From Burkholderiales bacterium (GTDB lineage Bacteria; Pseudomonadota; Gammaproteobacteria; Burkholderiales; Burkholderiaceae_C), in contig JACPUE010000004.1 of NCBI GenBank assembly GCA_016192425.1, positions 1 through 64,000 on the forward strand: a DNA stretch of 64,000 nt, written 5' to 3'. Positions 47,760 through 60,985 of this stretch are shown here, in pieces; the first letter of the stretch is position 1, and the number at the start of each line of letters is the position of its first letter. The translations under genes were made by a program, and so were the position numbers. The notes under the pieces were generated by a model that saw only the letters and a list, made by a program, of their open reading frames with translations, searched no databases and was not told the DNA's origin.

Positions 47760-48524
47760 ATGTCCAGTCCCAAAGTCCTGTTCGGCTTCCATGCCGTGGG
47801 GGTGCGCCTCAAGACCGCACCGCAATCCATCATCGAGATCTACTACGAGCCCACGCGCCGCGACCAGCGCATGCGCCAATTCCTGGAGCGTGCGCGTGAA
47901 GCCGGGGTGCGCCTGATCGAGGCCGACGGCCTGCGCATCGCCAAGCTGGCGGGCAGCCACGGCCACCAGGGCGTGGCCGCGCGCGTCAACCCCATGGCGC
48001 AGGCCAGTTCGCTGGACGACCTGCTCGACCAGTTGGAAGCCGATGGCGCGGTGCCGCTGCTGCTGGTGCTCGACGGCATCACCGACCCGCACAACCTGGG
48101 CGCCTGCCTGCGCGTGGCCGATGGGGCTGGTGCCCACGCCGTGATCGCCCCCAAGGACCACGCCTGCGGCATCAACGCCACCGTGGCCAAGGTGGCCAGC
48201 GGCGCGGCAGAAACCGTGCCGTACTTCATGGTCACCAACCTGGCGCGCACGCTGGGCGAGCTCAAGGAGCGCAACATCTGGATCATCGGCACCAGCGACG
48301 ACGCACCGCGCACGCTGTACCAGGCAGACCTCAAGGCCCCCGTGGCCCTGGTGCTGGGCGCCGAAGGCGCAGGCATGCGCCAGCTCACGCGCAAGACCTG
48401 CGACGAACTCGTGGGCATCCCCATGCAGGGCGCGGTCGAAAGCCTCAACGTCTCGGTCGCCAGCGGCGTCTGCCTGTACGAGGCGCTACGCCAGCGCAGC
48501 GTCGGAAATAAAACATCCCCCTGA
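47760..48524 (+). CDS. rlmB: 23S rRNA (guanosine-2'-O-)-methyltransferase RlmB
   Basis: A 254-residue SPOUT methyltransferase that modifies G2251 of 23S rRNA. The N-terminal RNA-binding domain is about residues 1-85 (KVLFGFHAVGVRLK). The catalytic knot holds LVLDGITDPHNLGACLRVAD, VLGAEGAGMRQLTRKTCD, and NVSVASGVCLYEALRQ. Length and motifs match the family. It is a stand-alone gene; the ribB leader begins over 200 bp downstream. Confidence 0.96.
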   Translation: MSSPKVLFGFHAVGVRLKTAPQSIIEIYYEPTRRDQRMRQFLERAREAGVRLIEADGLRIAKLAGSHGHQGVAARVNPMAQASSLDDLLDQLEADGAVPLLLVLDGITDPHNLGACLRVADGAGAHAVIAPKDHACGINATVAKVASGAAETVPYFMVTNLARTLGELKERNIWIIGTSDDAPRTLYQADLKAPVALVLGAEGAGMRQLTRKTCDELVGIPMQGAVESLNVSVASGVCLYEALRQRSVGNKTSP

Positions 48525-48740
48525 ATCGTCTTCGGCGCCTTCCCCCTGCCCGCACGTGGGAATACTGGCGGCCCTTGCGCGGGAGCTCTGCCAGTTCCCT
48601 GCGTTGCGGGTACAGCACAGATGGAATGGAGTGCGCAGCCAGGGCATATGGCAGGTAGCGCATAATCAGCGCCGACCGGTGCGCACGCTGGGGGGTGCTT
48701 ATCCCGAGCGCCACCCCTGCGGGCACGCCGGTTTTCATGT

Positions 48741-48922
48741 CTTCAGGGCGGGGTGAAATTCCCCACCGGCGGTAGGCGCGGTGCACCTGGCGGTGTGCCG
48801 TGCAAGCCCGCGAGCGCCCTGGCCGTCCTGTGGGTGGCCGGGGGTCAGCAGATCCGGTGCGAAGTGGTGTTGCCGCTTCCATTCCGGGGCCGACGGTCAC
48901 AGTCCGGATGAAAGAAGATGTG
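48741..48922 (+). ncRNA. FMN riboswitch (RFN element)
   Basis: It carries the conserved RFN blocks in order: GGCGGGGTGAAATTCCCCAC, CCGGCGGTA, AGCCCGCGAGCG, GGTCAGCAGATCCGGTG, CCGACGGTCACAGTCCGGAT, and GAAAGAAGATG at the end. It is about 180 bases long and ends 129 bp before the ribB start. FMN binding should reduce ribB expression. The large variable arm between the third and fourth blocks is GC-rich. The 216 bp between rlmB and this element (48525-48740) must carry the promoter; no gene is seen there. Confidence 0.95.
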
Positions 48923-49050
48923 CTGCGCGGGCATGCCCCGTGCAGCCGCGCGTTGCGTGCGTACCGGTGCCCTGGGGCACGGGGGCGTTCGCGCGTGCTT
49001 CTTGCGTGCAAGCCTTGGAGCGTTTCTTTCACTTGTTTGAGGAGCGTTTC

Positions 49051-49776
49051 ATGCCATCAACCCCAACCCATTGCCTCGCACCCGGCGCGTCGGAGCCTTG
49101 TTCCAACGCGGTGGACGACGGCGTCCCCCTGTCCCCGGTTCCGCAGGTCATTGCGGCCATTGCTGCGGGCCAGCCCGTGCTGGTGCTCGACGATGCCGAG
49201 CGCGAAAACGAGGCCGACCTTGTCTGCGCCGCAGCCAACATGACCCCGGCCTCCATGGCGATGATGATCCGCGAGGGCAGCGGCATCGTCTGCCTGTGCA
49301 TCACCGCAGACCATGCGCAAGCCCTGGGCCTGCGGCCCATGGTGGAAGTCAACCGGTCGGCGCATGGCACGGCCTTCACACAGTCCATCGAGGCGGCCCA
49401 TGGCATCAGTACCGGTGTCTCGGCCATCGACCGCCTGCAAACCGTGCGCTGCGCCCTGCGCATTCCAGCGCCGGACGGCCAGCCTGAAGTGGTCAGCCCT
49501 GGCCATGTGTTTCCGCTGGTGGCGCGGCCCGGCGGCGTGCTGGAGCGCCAGGGCCATACCGAGGCTGCTGTCGATCTGGCCGTGCTCGCAGGCCTGCCCG
49601 CTGCGGGTGTGCTGTGCGAGCTGATGAACCCCGATGGCAGCATGGCGCGCGGTGCCCAGGTGGCGCAGTTCGCGCGCGCCAACGGACTGCTTTGCACCAC
49701 CGTGCAGGCCCTGGTGGCGTACCGCAGCCAAGGGTTTTCACTGTGTCCGCAAAGCCCCAGGCTGTCGCTGAACTGA
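49051..49776 (+). CDS. ribB: 3,4-dihydroxy-2-butanone-4-phosphate synthase
   Basis: A 241-residue enzyme that converts ribulose 5-phosphate to 3,4-dihydroxy-2-butanone 4-phosphate for riboflavin. Acidic metal-binding motif DDAERENEADLVCAA (about residues 47-61). EAAHGISTGVSAIDR and the HTEAAVDLAVLAGL stretch complete the site. GAGGAG is found 10 bases before the ATG. There is no fused GTP cyclohydrolase II domain. It is controlled by the FMN riboswitch upstream. It lies apart from other rib genes, a common arrangement for FMN-regulated ribB. Confidence 0.95.
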   Translation: MPSTPTHCLAPGASEPCSNAVDDGVPLSPVPQVIAAIAAGQPVLVLDDAERENEADLVCAAANMTPASMAMMIREGSGIVCLCITADHAQALGLRPMVEVNRSAHGTAFTQSIEAAHGISTGVSAIDRLQTVRCALRIPAPDGQPEVVSPGHVFPLVARPGGVLERQGHTEAAVDLAVLAGLPAAGVLCELMNPDGSMARGAQVAQFARANGLLCTTVQALVAYRSQGFSLCPQSPRLSLN

Positions 49777-49824
49777 CAGCGGGGGCAGGTGGCCCGAACG
49801 TAAGCTCTGGCCACCTTTTGTTGC

Positions 49825-51000
49825 ATGGAGCCCCGCACCACCATGAGCCGCCGCGATTTTCTTTTGCGCACCCTGGCCGCCGCCACGCTGCCCGCCTGGA
49901 CGCACCACAGCCACGCTGCCGAAACCGATGGGGCGGGGCGCCTGGTCACCCTGGGCTGTTCCATGGCCTTGTCGGGTCCCTTGGGGGCTGCAGGGCTGGA
50001 GCAGGTGGCGGGCATGAAAGCCGCCTTCCAGGAGGTGAACCGCGCAGGTGGCATCCACGGGCGCGAGATCGCACTGGAAGTCATGGACGACGCTTATGTG
50101 CCGGCCCGAACGCTCAAGAACGTGACCGAGATGGTGGACGCCAAGTCCGTCTTCGCACTGATTTCACCCATGGGCACGGCCAACACGGCGGCCCTGCTGC
50201 CGCTCATCGAAGGCAAGGGCATACCGACCGTCGGGCCCATCACAGGCGCACCGTCGGTGCGCAGCCCAGAGCAGCGCAACCTGTTCTTCCTGCGTCCCAG
50301 CTATGCCGATGAGGCGCGCCGCCTGGTGCAGCAGATGGTCTCCATGGGCCTGCGGCGCATTGCCGTGGTGTACCTGGACAACCCTTTCGGAAAAGAAGTG
50401 CTGGGCTACATGTCCACCGCACTGGACGAAGCACAGGTGGAACGTGCCGGCGCCTTTGCCCTGGCCGTGGACGGCAAGAACGGTGAGGAAGTGGCCGACA
50501 AGGTCTATGCCGACAAGCCGGGCGCCGTAGTGCTGGCCACCACGGGCACGGCCAACACAGCCTTTGTGCTGCCATTCCGTGCGCGCACCAAGACTGTTCC
50601 GCTGGCCGGTCTCTCGGTGACCTTGTTTGTTTCGGAGCTGCCCAAGCTGGGCGACGCCACCCGTGGGATGGCCGCAGTGCAGGTGTTTCCGGATGCCACG
50701 TCCACCAAATCGGTGGCAGTGCGCAGGTTCCAGACCTCCATGAAGAACGCAGGCGCCAAGCCAGAGTACCTGACCAGCTCAAGCAGCCTGGAAGGCTGGA
50801 TCAATGCCCAGGTCATGATCGAAGGCCTGCGCAATGCGGGCAAGGACCTCAGCCGCGAGCGCTTGCGCGCCGGGTTGGCGGGCATTCGCTCGCTGTCGTT
50901 TGGAGATTTCCATGTGGGCTTTGGCAACAGGGCGCCCTACGTGGGGTCGAGCACGTTGTATCTGGCCATTTATGCCGAGAACGGGCGGCGTGTGAGCTGA
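49825..51000 (+). CDS. Branched-chain amino acid type ABC substrate-binding protein
   Basis: A 391-residue periplasmic binding protein of the Peripla_BP_6 family. The N-terminus has a Tat-like MSRRDFLLRTLAAATLPAW then HSHA cleavage region. The mature part starts at LVTLGCSMALSGPLGAAG. Ligand-contact regions PITGAPSVRSPEQRN and LDNPFGKEVLGYM are present. ATG at 49825 or 49843 may be the start; the second begins just before the twin Arg. No Liv permease or ATPase gene is nearby, so it is an orphan receptor. Such proteins sometimes serve as sensors for adjacent kinases, and a hybrid kinase gene follows 167 bp downstream. Confidence 0.88.
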   Translation: MEPRTTMSRRDFLLRTLAAATLPAWTHHSHAAETDGAGRLVTLGCSMALSGPLGAAGLEQVAGMKAAFQEVNRAGGIHGREIALEVMDDAYVPARTLKNVTEMVDAKSVFALISPMGTANTAALLPLIEGKGIPTVGPITGAPSVRSPEQRNLFFLRPSYADEARRLVQQMVSMGLRRIAVVYLDNPFGKEVLGYMSTALDEAQVERAGAFALAVDGKNGEEVADKVYADKPGAVVLATTGTANTAFVLPFRARTKTVPLAGLSVTLFVSELPKLGDATRGMAAVQVFPDATSTKSVAVRRFQTSMKNAGAKPEYLTSSSSLEGWINAQVMIEGLRNAGKDLSRERLRAGLAGIRSLSFGDFHVGFGNRAPYVGSSTLYLAIYAENGRRVS

Positions 51001-51167
51001 TGCCCAAGGGCTTGCGCTAGCTCAAAAAGAGCCCGCATCGCGCGGACAAATGCCGCGCTGCAGATTGACGTGTAGGTCAACCGCTGCCGATACTCGCCCA
51101 CAGATCGACGCCTTCCCCTGTCGCCCCGTCCAGGCGCGTGCGGGGGGCGGTTCACCTGGGAGGGGCC

Positions 51168-55928
<4,761 letters not shown>

Positions 55929-55941
55929 CGCCTGGTCTGAT

Positions 55942-56850
55942 TCAGCGCACCTTGAGCACGTGGCGGTTGCGTCCTGCGCTCTTGGCTTCATAGAGCGCAG
56001 CATCGGCCAGATCGACCAGCGCCTGGTGCGGCTCGTCGGCGCGGGGCACCACGGTGGCCACGCCCAGGCTGATGGTCACGTGGTCGTGCGTGCCCGATTT
56101 GGCGTGTTCCAGCGCACGGGCCAGGATGCCCAGGCGGATTTGCTCGGCCAGGTTGGCGGCGCCGGCGCTGTCGGTGCTGGGAAGCACGCAGGCAAACTCT
56201 TCACCGCCACAGCGCGCCACCAGATCGGAGGGGCGCGTCACGCAGTTGTCCAGCGTGCGCGCCACCTCGATCAGGCATTGGTCGCCGCCAGGGTGCCCGT
56301 AATGGTCGTTGTAGGCCTTGAAGTGGTCGATGTCGATGGCGATCAAAGAAATGGGGGCCTGCTCACGCACTGCGCGGCGCCATTCAAGCTCCAGAAAGTC
56401 ATCGAACCGGCGCCGGTTGCTGATGCCGGTGAGGTGGTCCTGCGTGGTCAGGCGCTGCAGCAGGTCGCGGCTGCGCTTGAGTTCCAGGTGGTTGCGCACG
56501 CGCGCCTGCACGATCGAGGGCCGGATCGGCTTGACAATGTAGTCGATGGCGCCCAGCGACAACCCCCTTGCTTCGTCCTCCTCCTCGTCGCGCGAGGAGA
56601 CAAACAACACCGGAATGTTGGCCGTGGCGGCATGGCCCTTGAGGCGCCTGCAGACCTCGTACCCGTCCATGCCAGGCATCATCACGTCCAGCAGGATGAG
56701 ATCGGGCGGCGGCTCGGCCTGGGCCAGCGCCAGGGCGCGCTCGCCGTTCAAGGCCACCTTGACCTTGTAGTGCTCTTTCAGAACGGCAGAAAGAACCTGC
56801 AGGTTCTCGGGCGAGTCATCCACCACCAGGATCGTTGCCTGTGCATCCAT
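55942..56850 (-). CDS. Response regulator with GGDEF output
   Basis: A 302-residue protein: receiver domain (about residues 6-120; ILVVDDSPENLQVLSAVLK, phosphorylated Asp in LILLDVMMPGMDGYEV) and GGDEF domain (about 140-300). Active site CGGEEFACVLP with I-site RPSD five residues before. The start MDAQATILVVD is chosen because GGAG lies 8 bases upstream; the ATG 24 bases earlier has no ribosome site. It is the probable phosphotransfer partner of the facing hybrid kinase, raising c-di-GMP on phosphorylation. The pairing is inferred from adjacency. Confidence 0.92.
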   Translation of the reverse strand: MDAQATILVVDDSPENLQVLSAVLKEHYKVKVALNGERALALAQAEPPPDLILLDVMMPGMDGYEVCRRLKGHAATANIPVLFVSSRDEEEDEARGLSLGAIDYIVKPIRPSIVQARVRNHLELKRSRDLLQRLTTQDHLTGISNRRRFDDFLELEWRRAVREQAPISLIAIDIDHFKAYNDHYGHPGGDQCLIEVARTLDNCVTRPSDLVARCGGEEFACVLPSTDSAGAANLAEQIRLGILARALEHAKSGTHDHVTISLGVATVVPRADEPHQALVDLADAALYEAKSAGRNRHVLKVR

Positions 56851-57013
56851 CAGCTTGTCTCCGTACTTCGCCATGGGCGCTGGTTTTGCTGAATGTGTAT
56901 TGCGCACCAGCATAGGGGCGTGGCGGTGCCTTGTGCACAAAAAAACGGCGTGTTCTGTGCTGGATCAATGCTGCGGCGCAGCCTTCCTGCGGGAGTCGCG
57001 CAGGCGACAAGTT

Positions 57014-57604
57014 CTAAATGCCCAGCGCGCCCAGCAAGGCGCCAGCACCCAGCAGCCATAGCAGGTGCAGGCGGGTGCGCCATACCAGCACGGCCACCAC
57101 GGCGGCCAGCAGCCACAGGAGCGCGTCGGTGGCCGGGTTGCCCTGGCCGCGGCCCAGCACCCAGGTGGCAGCCATCAGCAGGCCGATGACCACTGGCGCC
57201 ATGCCTTGCCTGAAGGCCCGCACCGCGCGCCGCTGCCGGTTGCGGTGGGCCCAGCGCGTGGCCAGCCAGGTCAGTGTGGTGCTGGGCAGCATGATCCCCA
57301 CCATGCACACCAGTGCCCCCCACAGGCCCAGGATCCAGCCCCAGGGGCTGGCACCTGCGGCGTTGAGGCCCACATGCCAGCCGATCAGTGCGACAAACAA
57401 GACGTTGGGCCCTGGCGCTGCCTGGGCGATGGCTATGCTGGCGTTGAACTGCACGTCGGTCAGCCAGCCCTGCTGGTTGACCAGAAAGCGGTGCATGTCT
57501 GGCGCTGTGGCAATGGCGCCGCCCACGGCCAGCAGCGAGATCGACAGGTAGTAGAGAAACAGGTTCAGCCAGTCCACAGGCTGCAGTGCAAAGGCTTGGG
57601 TCAT
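57014..57604 (-). CDS. chrA: Chromate transporter, short chain (half 2)
   Basis: A 196-residue membrane protein equal to one half of ChrA. Six hydrophobic segments. Family motifs are GGAIATAPDMHRFLVNQQGW and AQAAPGPNVLFVALIGWHVG. Its start overlaps the stop of the upstream half by 4 bases (ATGA), so they are translationally coupled and work as a heterodimer. Short-chain CHR pairs are common in proteobacteria; a chromate or sulfate-linked transport role is by family only. Confidence 0.88.
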   Translation of the reverse strand: MTQAFALQPVDWLNLFLYYLSISLLAVGGAIATAPDMHRFLVNQQGWLTDVQFNASIAIAQAAPGPNVLFVALIGWHVGLNAAGASPWGWILGLWGALVCMVGIMLPSTTLTWLATRWAHRNRQRRAVRAFRQGMAPVVIGLLMAATWVLGRGQGNPATDALLWLLAAVVAVLVWRTRLHLLWLLGAGALLGALGI

Positions 57605-58194
57605 GGCGCCAGCCTCCGCCAGGTGAGTATGCAGGCCATGCCGCCCAGCACCAGCAGCACGCCGTACAGCGGTATATGCCACCACGCCACCGCCACAAAG
57701 GTGGCCAGCGCCAGTGCACCGCAAACCCAGGGGCCCAGCACATGCGTGTGCAGTGCCGCCGCCAGCTTGAGGGCCATGCCCCCGATGAGGCCCGACGCCA
57801 CGGCCCCCATGCCGCGCAGCGCCCCCGCCATGGCCGGGTGCGTGGCCCATTGGGCATAGAGCAGCGCAGCCGCCAGCGCCAGCACCATGGGCAGCGCGAG
57901 CATGCCCGCCAGCGCCGCCAGGCCGCCGCGCAGGCCGAAGTGGCGGTCGCCAATCATCAGCGACAGGTTCACCACATTGGGCCCGGGCATCACCTGGGCC
58001 ACGGCCCAGTCTTCGAGGAATTCCTCATTGGTCATCCAGCGCTTTTTTTCGACCAGCTCGCGCTGCACCACCGCCACCACGCCGCCAAAACCCTGCAGCG
58101 CCAACCAGGTGAAGGACCAGAACAGGTCCGCAGGGCTTTGCGGCCGGGGGCGATCCTGCAGGTCAGCGGCGGTCGGGGAGGGCTTGGGTGACAT
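57601..58194 (-). CDS. chrA: Chromate transporter, short chain (half 1)
   Basis: A 197-residue membrane protein with the N-terminal-half CHR motifs FGGVVAVVQRELVEKKRW (about residues 36-53) and AQVMPGPNVVNLSLMIG (about 65-81). Six hydrophobic helices. It is coupled with the other half by a 4-base overlap. A TTG/ATG-rich leader is absent and the start MSPKPSPTAADLQ gives a short cytoplasmic lead. The repeat copy 5 lies 36 bp upstream. Confidence 0.88.
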   Translation of the reverse strand: MSPKPSPTAADLQDRPRPQSPADLFWSFTWLALQGFGGVVAVVQRELVEKKRWMTNEEFLEDWAVAQVMPGPNVVNLSLMIGDRHFGLRGGLAALAGMLALPMVLALAAALLYAQWATHPAMAGALRGMGAVASGLIGGMALKLAAALHTHVLGPWVCGALALATFVAVAWWHIPLYGVLLVLGGMACILTWRRLAP

Positions 58195-58229
58195 CTTTGA
58201 GTAAAAAATGGCTTCGGCGCTTTATTCAT

Positions 58230-58259
58230 AAGCGCTAGCAGCTATCAATAGTGTAGCAA
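58230..58259. repeat. Dispersed palindromic repeat, copy 5
   Basis: AAGCGCTAGCAGCTATCAAT followed by AGTGTAGCAA, upstream of the chromate transporter pair. Bases 58262-58435 are GC-rich and hold no supported gene. Confidence 0.65.
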
Positions 58260-58435
58260 CAAGCCGATGGCGCCTGCAGTCGTTCATGCCAGTCATCCAT
58301 TCCGCGAATGCGGCACCCGCGAGGCATGAAACTGGCGCGCCCCAGGCCAGGGCCACCGCGCAAAGGCCGCCCCGCCGCGCTGAGCAAGCGCTCCCCCTGC
58401 CCGCAGCGCTGCGAGAGCGGTGGGCCCCTGCGGCG

Positions 58436-58720
58436 TCAACCCAGCTTGCCGCGCAGCTTGTGGCTGGGGCTGCGCCAGCCGGCTTGCTCGGCGTACTTCA
58501 CCTTGTGCACCTTGAGGTCGGCCTGCGTCTCGTACTTGACCCAGTGGATCTTGACGCTGGCCTGCTGCTCATAGTCCACGAAACACCATACCGCATCCCC
58601 CTGGGCCTGGGGGGCGTATTGGACCTCGAACCAGCACAGATCGGCCTGGCTCTCGTAGGCCACTTCGCAGACCTTGGCATCGGCCTGGCTCTCGTATTTG
58701 GTCTCCAGAATCTTGGCCAT
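58436..58720 (-). CDS. DUF6150 family small repeat protein
   Basis: A 94-residue protein made of about six 13-residue repeats of the form (K/A/Q/D)Y-x-x-QA-(D/Q/S)-(2-6 residues)-V. Repeats are KYESQADAKVCEV, AYESQADLCWFEV, QYAPQAQGDAVWCFV, DYEQQASVKIHWV, KYETQADLKVHKV, then a short KYAEQAGW. The alternating pattern predicts beta strands. It matches what I recall of DUF6150, a widespread family with no known function. There is no signal peptide. The Tyr and Gln at fixed spacing suggest a stacked solenoid. It lies alone between the chromate transporter and tRNA-Arg. Confidence 0.8.
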   Translation of the reverse strand: MAKILETKYESQADAKVCEVAYESQADLCWFEVQYAPQAQGDAVWCFVDYEQQASVKIHWVKYETQADLKVHKVKYAEQAGWRSPSHKLRGKLG

Positions 58721-58798
58721 TTTTTCTTTCGATAGGAGAGGGGGCGGGAGGCCGCAAGGCCCGGAAACAGCCTGGCGGCGGCCCGCTGCATGCAGTAG

Positions 58799-58875
58799 TG
58801 GCCTGCCCGGAGGGACTCGAACCCCCGACCTATAGCTTAGAAGGCTATTGCTCTATCCAGTTGAGCTACGGGCAG
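58799..58875 (-). tRNA. tRNA-Arg (TCT)
   Basis: The minus strand folds into a 77-base tRNA including CCA. The acceptor stem is CTGCCCG/CGGGCAG with G73, the D arm is GCTC-AACTGGATA-GAGC, the anticodon stem is ATAGC/GCTAT with loop CTTCTAA (anticodon TCT), and the T arm is GGGGG-TTCGAGT-CCCTC. It reads the arginine codons AGA and AGG, rare in such a GC-rich genome. Confidence 0.96.
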
Positions 58876-58925
58876 GTGCGGCCTTTGCAAGGCCCAGGAT
58901 CATAACCGGGCGGGATGGCTGTCCG

Positions 58926-60668
58926 TCACTCCAATTCCTCGAACACCAGGCTGGGCGTGGCCATGACGCGCACCACGTCTTCGGGCCGCTCGATCAGCCC
59001 CTGGCCAGGGTAGCCAAAGGGGGTGCCGGCTTCCAGCGCGGCGACGGCGACGTTGGCCAGGGACTGGTTCAGCGGTACGTAGTAGCTGCCAGCCGGCACG
59101 TCGATGGTACTGCGCGCCAACGGGCTAGCCCCTTGAGGCGGGGTGGTTTCGGCCAGCACGGTGCCGGGTTCAGCCACGCGCAATACCTGCAGGCCGTGCA
59201 GGCGCAGCCTCTCGACCGCGTTCAGTGCCGTCGGCGCGATCCAGTAGCCGCAGGGGCGTGCGCGCTCCAGCGTGGGGCTCAGGCGCAGTGCGCTGTCCCA
59301 GTCCACGCGCAGCGGCATGTCGGCGCCGGTGTCCGGGTTCAGCAAGGTGAGTTCGCGGGTTTCTGCCGTATGCGCAGCCTGCACCAGTACCTTGTTGCGG
59401 CATGCCAAGGCCACGGTGTCGCGGACTACGAAGGAGTGGACCTGCTCCAGGCGCGCGGCACGTTCGGAGGCAATGCGCAGTGCGGTGGCCATGGCGTTGA
59501 CCTGGGTGTGCACCCGGCGCTGGATGTGGCTGCGCCCCAGGCCTACGCCACGGCTGGCCACGCGCAGGCTCACGGCGTGCTTGAGGCCCATCAGGTTGCG
59601 GCCGTTGTCGGGTTGCACGCTGTCCATGACCATGCGGCGCTCACCGGGTTGGGCAGACGGGCTGTGCGCCCATTCCACGGCCAGGCCCAGGCCTTGCAGC
59701 GCCTGCTCCAGTGGTTGATGCATCCACTCGCGTGCGGCCTTGGTCACGAATTCGTGGACATTGCCGGTGGTGGCGTAGCTCAGGTGTGCATCGTGCCGGT
59801 TCAGGCCGCCAAACTGGGCCAGCACGGCGCCTCCGGCGGGGAATTCGTCGCTGTCGAGCACCACCATGGGCCGGAAGTCGCGCACCAGCTGTGCCACAGC
59901 GCGGGCTTCGGGTGTCTGCAGCAGCAAGTGGTCACGCTGCAGGTCGGTGCCGTCGGCCGTGGAGGCGGTGCCAGCCTCGGCCCCGTCGGGGTTGGCGCGC
60001 GGCACGATGACCACGTTGATCCGCTCCAGCAAAGGGGCCAGCAGGCCTTGCGCCAGTTCCTGGGCCACCACCAGCAGGGCTTCGCTGGAAGCGGGCGCGT
60101 CGCCATGTTGCTGCCCGACGAGAAGCACGGTAGGGCGTTTGCTTTCGGCCAAGGCCTGGGGGCGGTCGTCGCGCTCCTGGGTCAGCACCAGGGCGTACAT
60201 CGGCGCCCCGCGCTGCGTGGGCCCCAGCTGCAGCACCGTCGCACGGGTTGCTGGCGGCGTCGTTTGCCGGGCCAGGGCGTGCAGCCACTGGCCGATTTCG
60301 GCGTTGGTGGTGAAGGCGCGGCGTTCGGGCTGCAGGCCGGGGGTGTGGTAGAGGATGGCCGGGTCTGGGAACCGTGCAGCCACTTCGGGGCTGTAAGGCA
60401 GGTCGGGCAGGGTGCCGGTCAGCGGAGCGAGTGATGGACGCACCACGGCCGCAGCGGTCGCACCATCGGCCGTGCGCGGTACCGGCGCGGGCAGCACCAC
60501 GCCTGGACGGGCCAAGGGCGCCTGCCCTGGGCGGCTGGGCGGTGGCACAGTGCGTACCGGGGGCGGAGGGCGGCTTGCATTGCGCTCAGGCCAGGGCGGC
60601 AGCGGGGTGCTGGCGCAGCCCCCCAGCAAGGCGCTGGCGAGCGCTATGGCCGCAAGCGGCGACGGCAT
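58926..60668 (-). CDS. M14 carboxypeptidase-like lipoprotein, catalytic residues apparently lost
   Basis: A 580-residue protein with a lipoprotein signal (ALASALLGGCAS, lipid Cys near residue 18), a Pro/Arg-rich linker to about residue 75, and a zinc-carboxypeptidase-like M14 domain. The zinc motif normally reading HGxE is HGDA (His188-Ala191). The usual third His region (DAHEY) reads DSDEF (Asp272-Phe276). The catalytic Glu region (VETRG in the homologues I recall) reads VASRG (Ala371). The conserved Asn-Arg pair reads QRDH. If this comparison is right, it cannot bind zinc normally and is a pseudopeptidase. The ATG at 60668 is chosen for the lipoprotein signal; the ribosome site is weak. It stands just after tRNA-Arg. 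Confidence 0.8.
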   Translation of the reverse strand: MPSPLAAIALASALLGGCASTPLPPWPERNASRPPPPVRTVPPPSRPGQAPLARPGVVLPAPVPRTADGATAAAVVRPSLAPLTGTLPDLPYSPEVAARFPDPAILYHTPGLQPERRAFTTNAEIGQWLHALARQTTPPATRATVLQLGPTQRGAPMYALVLTQERDDRPQALAESKRPTVLLVGQQHGDAPASSEALLVVAQELAQGLLAPLLERINVVIVPRANPDGAEAGTASTADGTDLQRDHLLLQTPEARAVAQLVRDFRPMVVLDSDEFPAGGAVLAQFGGLNRHDAHLSYATTGNVHEFVTKAAREWMHQPLEQALQGLGLAVEWAHSPSAQPGERRMVMDSVQPDNGRNLMGLKHAVSLRVASRGVGLGRSHIQRRVHTQVNAMATALRIASERAARLEQVHSFVVRDTVALACRNKVLVQAAHTAETRELTLLNPDTGADMPLRVDWDSALRLSPTLERARPCGYWIAPTALNAVERLRLHGLQVLRVAEPGTVLAETTPPQGASPLARSTIDVPAGSYYVPLNQSLANVAVAALEAGTPFGYPGQGLIERPEDVVRVMATPSLVFEELE

Positions 60669-60985
60669 TTTCACCCATGCAGCCAGATGTCGGGTGCTGG
60701 TGTGGGGAATAGAGTTTGAGCGAAGCAGGTGGAAAGGGCTCATGCGTGGACCACGGTGCCCAGGCGCCGCCACATGGGGCCGGGGTTGGGCGGCATATTA
60801 CCCGCGAAGCCGCGGTGCTGCGGCAGGTGCACGCAGCCATGTGTGCCCGGTTGCATGCCCCGCTGTGCGAGCCAGGCCTGGGATTGCCCCAATGGACAAA
60901 GCGCCAGCAGCTATCAATTCAATAGCTGCTGGCGCTTGCTGGATGTGCCTTGGCTGCAATTTCTTACAAATATGCAGCCGCAGAA
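60669..60985. other. Intergenic region with repeat hairpin
   Basis: No gene is supported here. The part next to the lipoprotein gene must carry its promoter; no clear -35/-10 was found. The notable element is the perfect hairpin at 60899-60937, described separately. Bases 60940-60985 are AT-richer (CAATTTCTTACAAATATG). Confidence 0.45.
60899..60937. repeat. Dispersed repeat copy 6, perfect hairpin form
   Basis: AAGCGCCAGCAGCTAT-CAATTCA-ATAGCTGCTGGCGCTT is a perfect 16-bp stem with a 7-base loop. It carries the same AAGCGC-N-GCAGCTAT core as the other copies. It lies between the M14-like and rhlE genes (both minus strand). The hairpin may end rhlE transcripts or stabilise their 3' ends, but lacks a T run. 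Confidence 0.75.
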
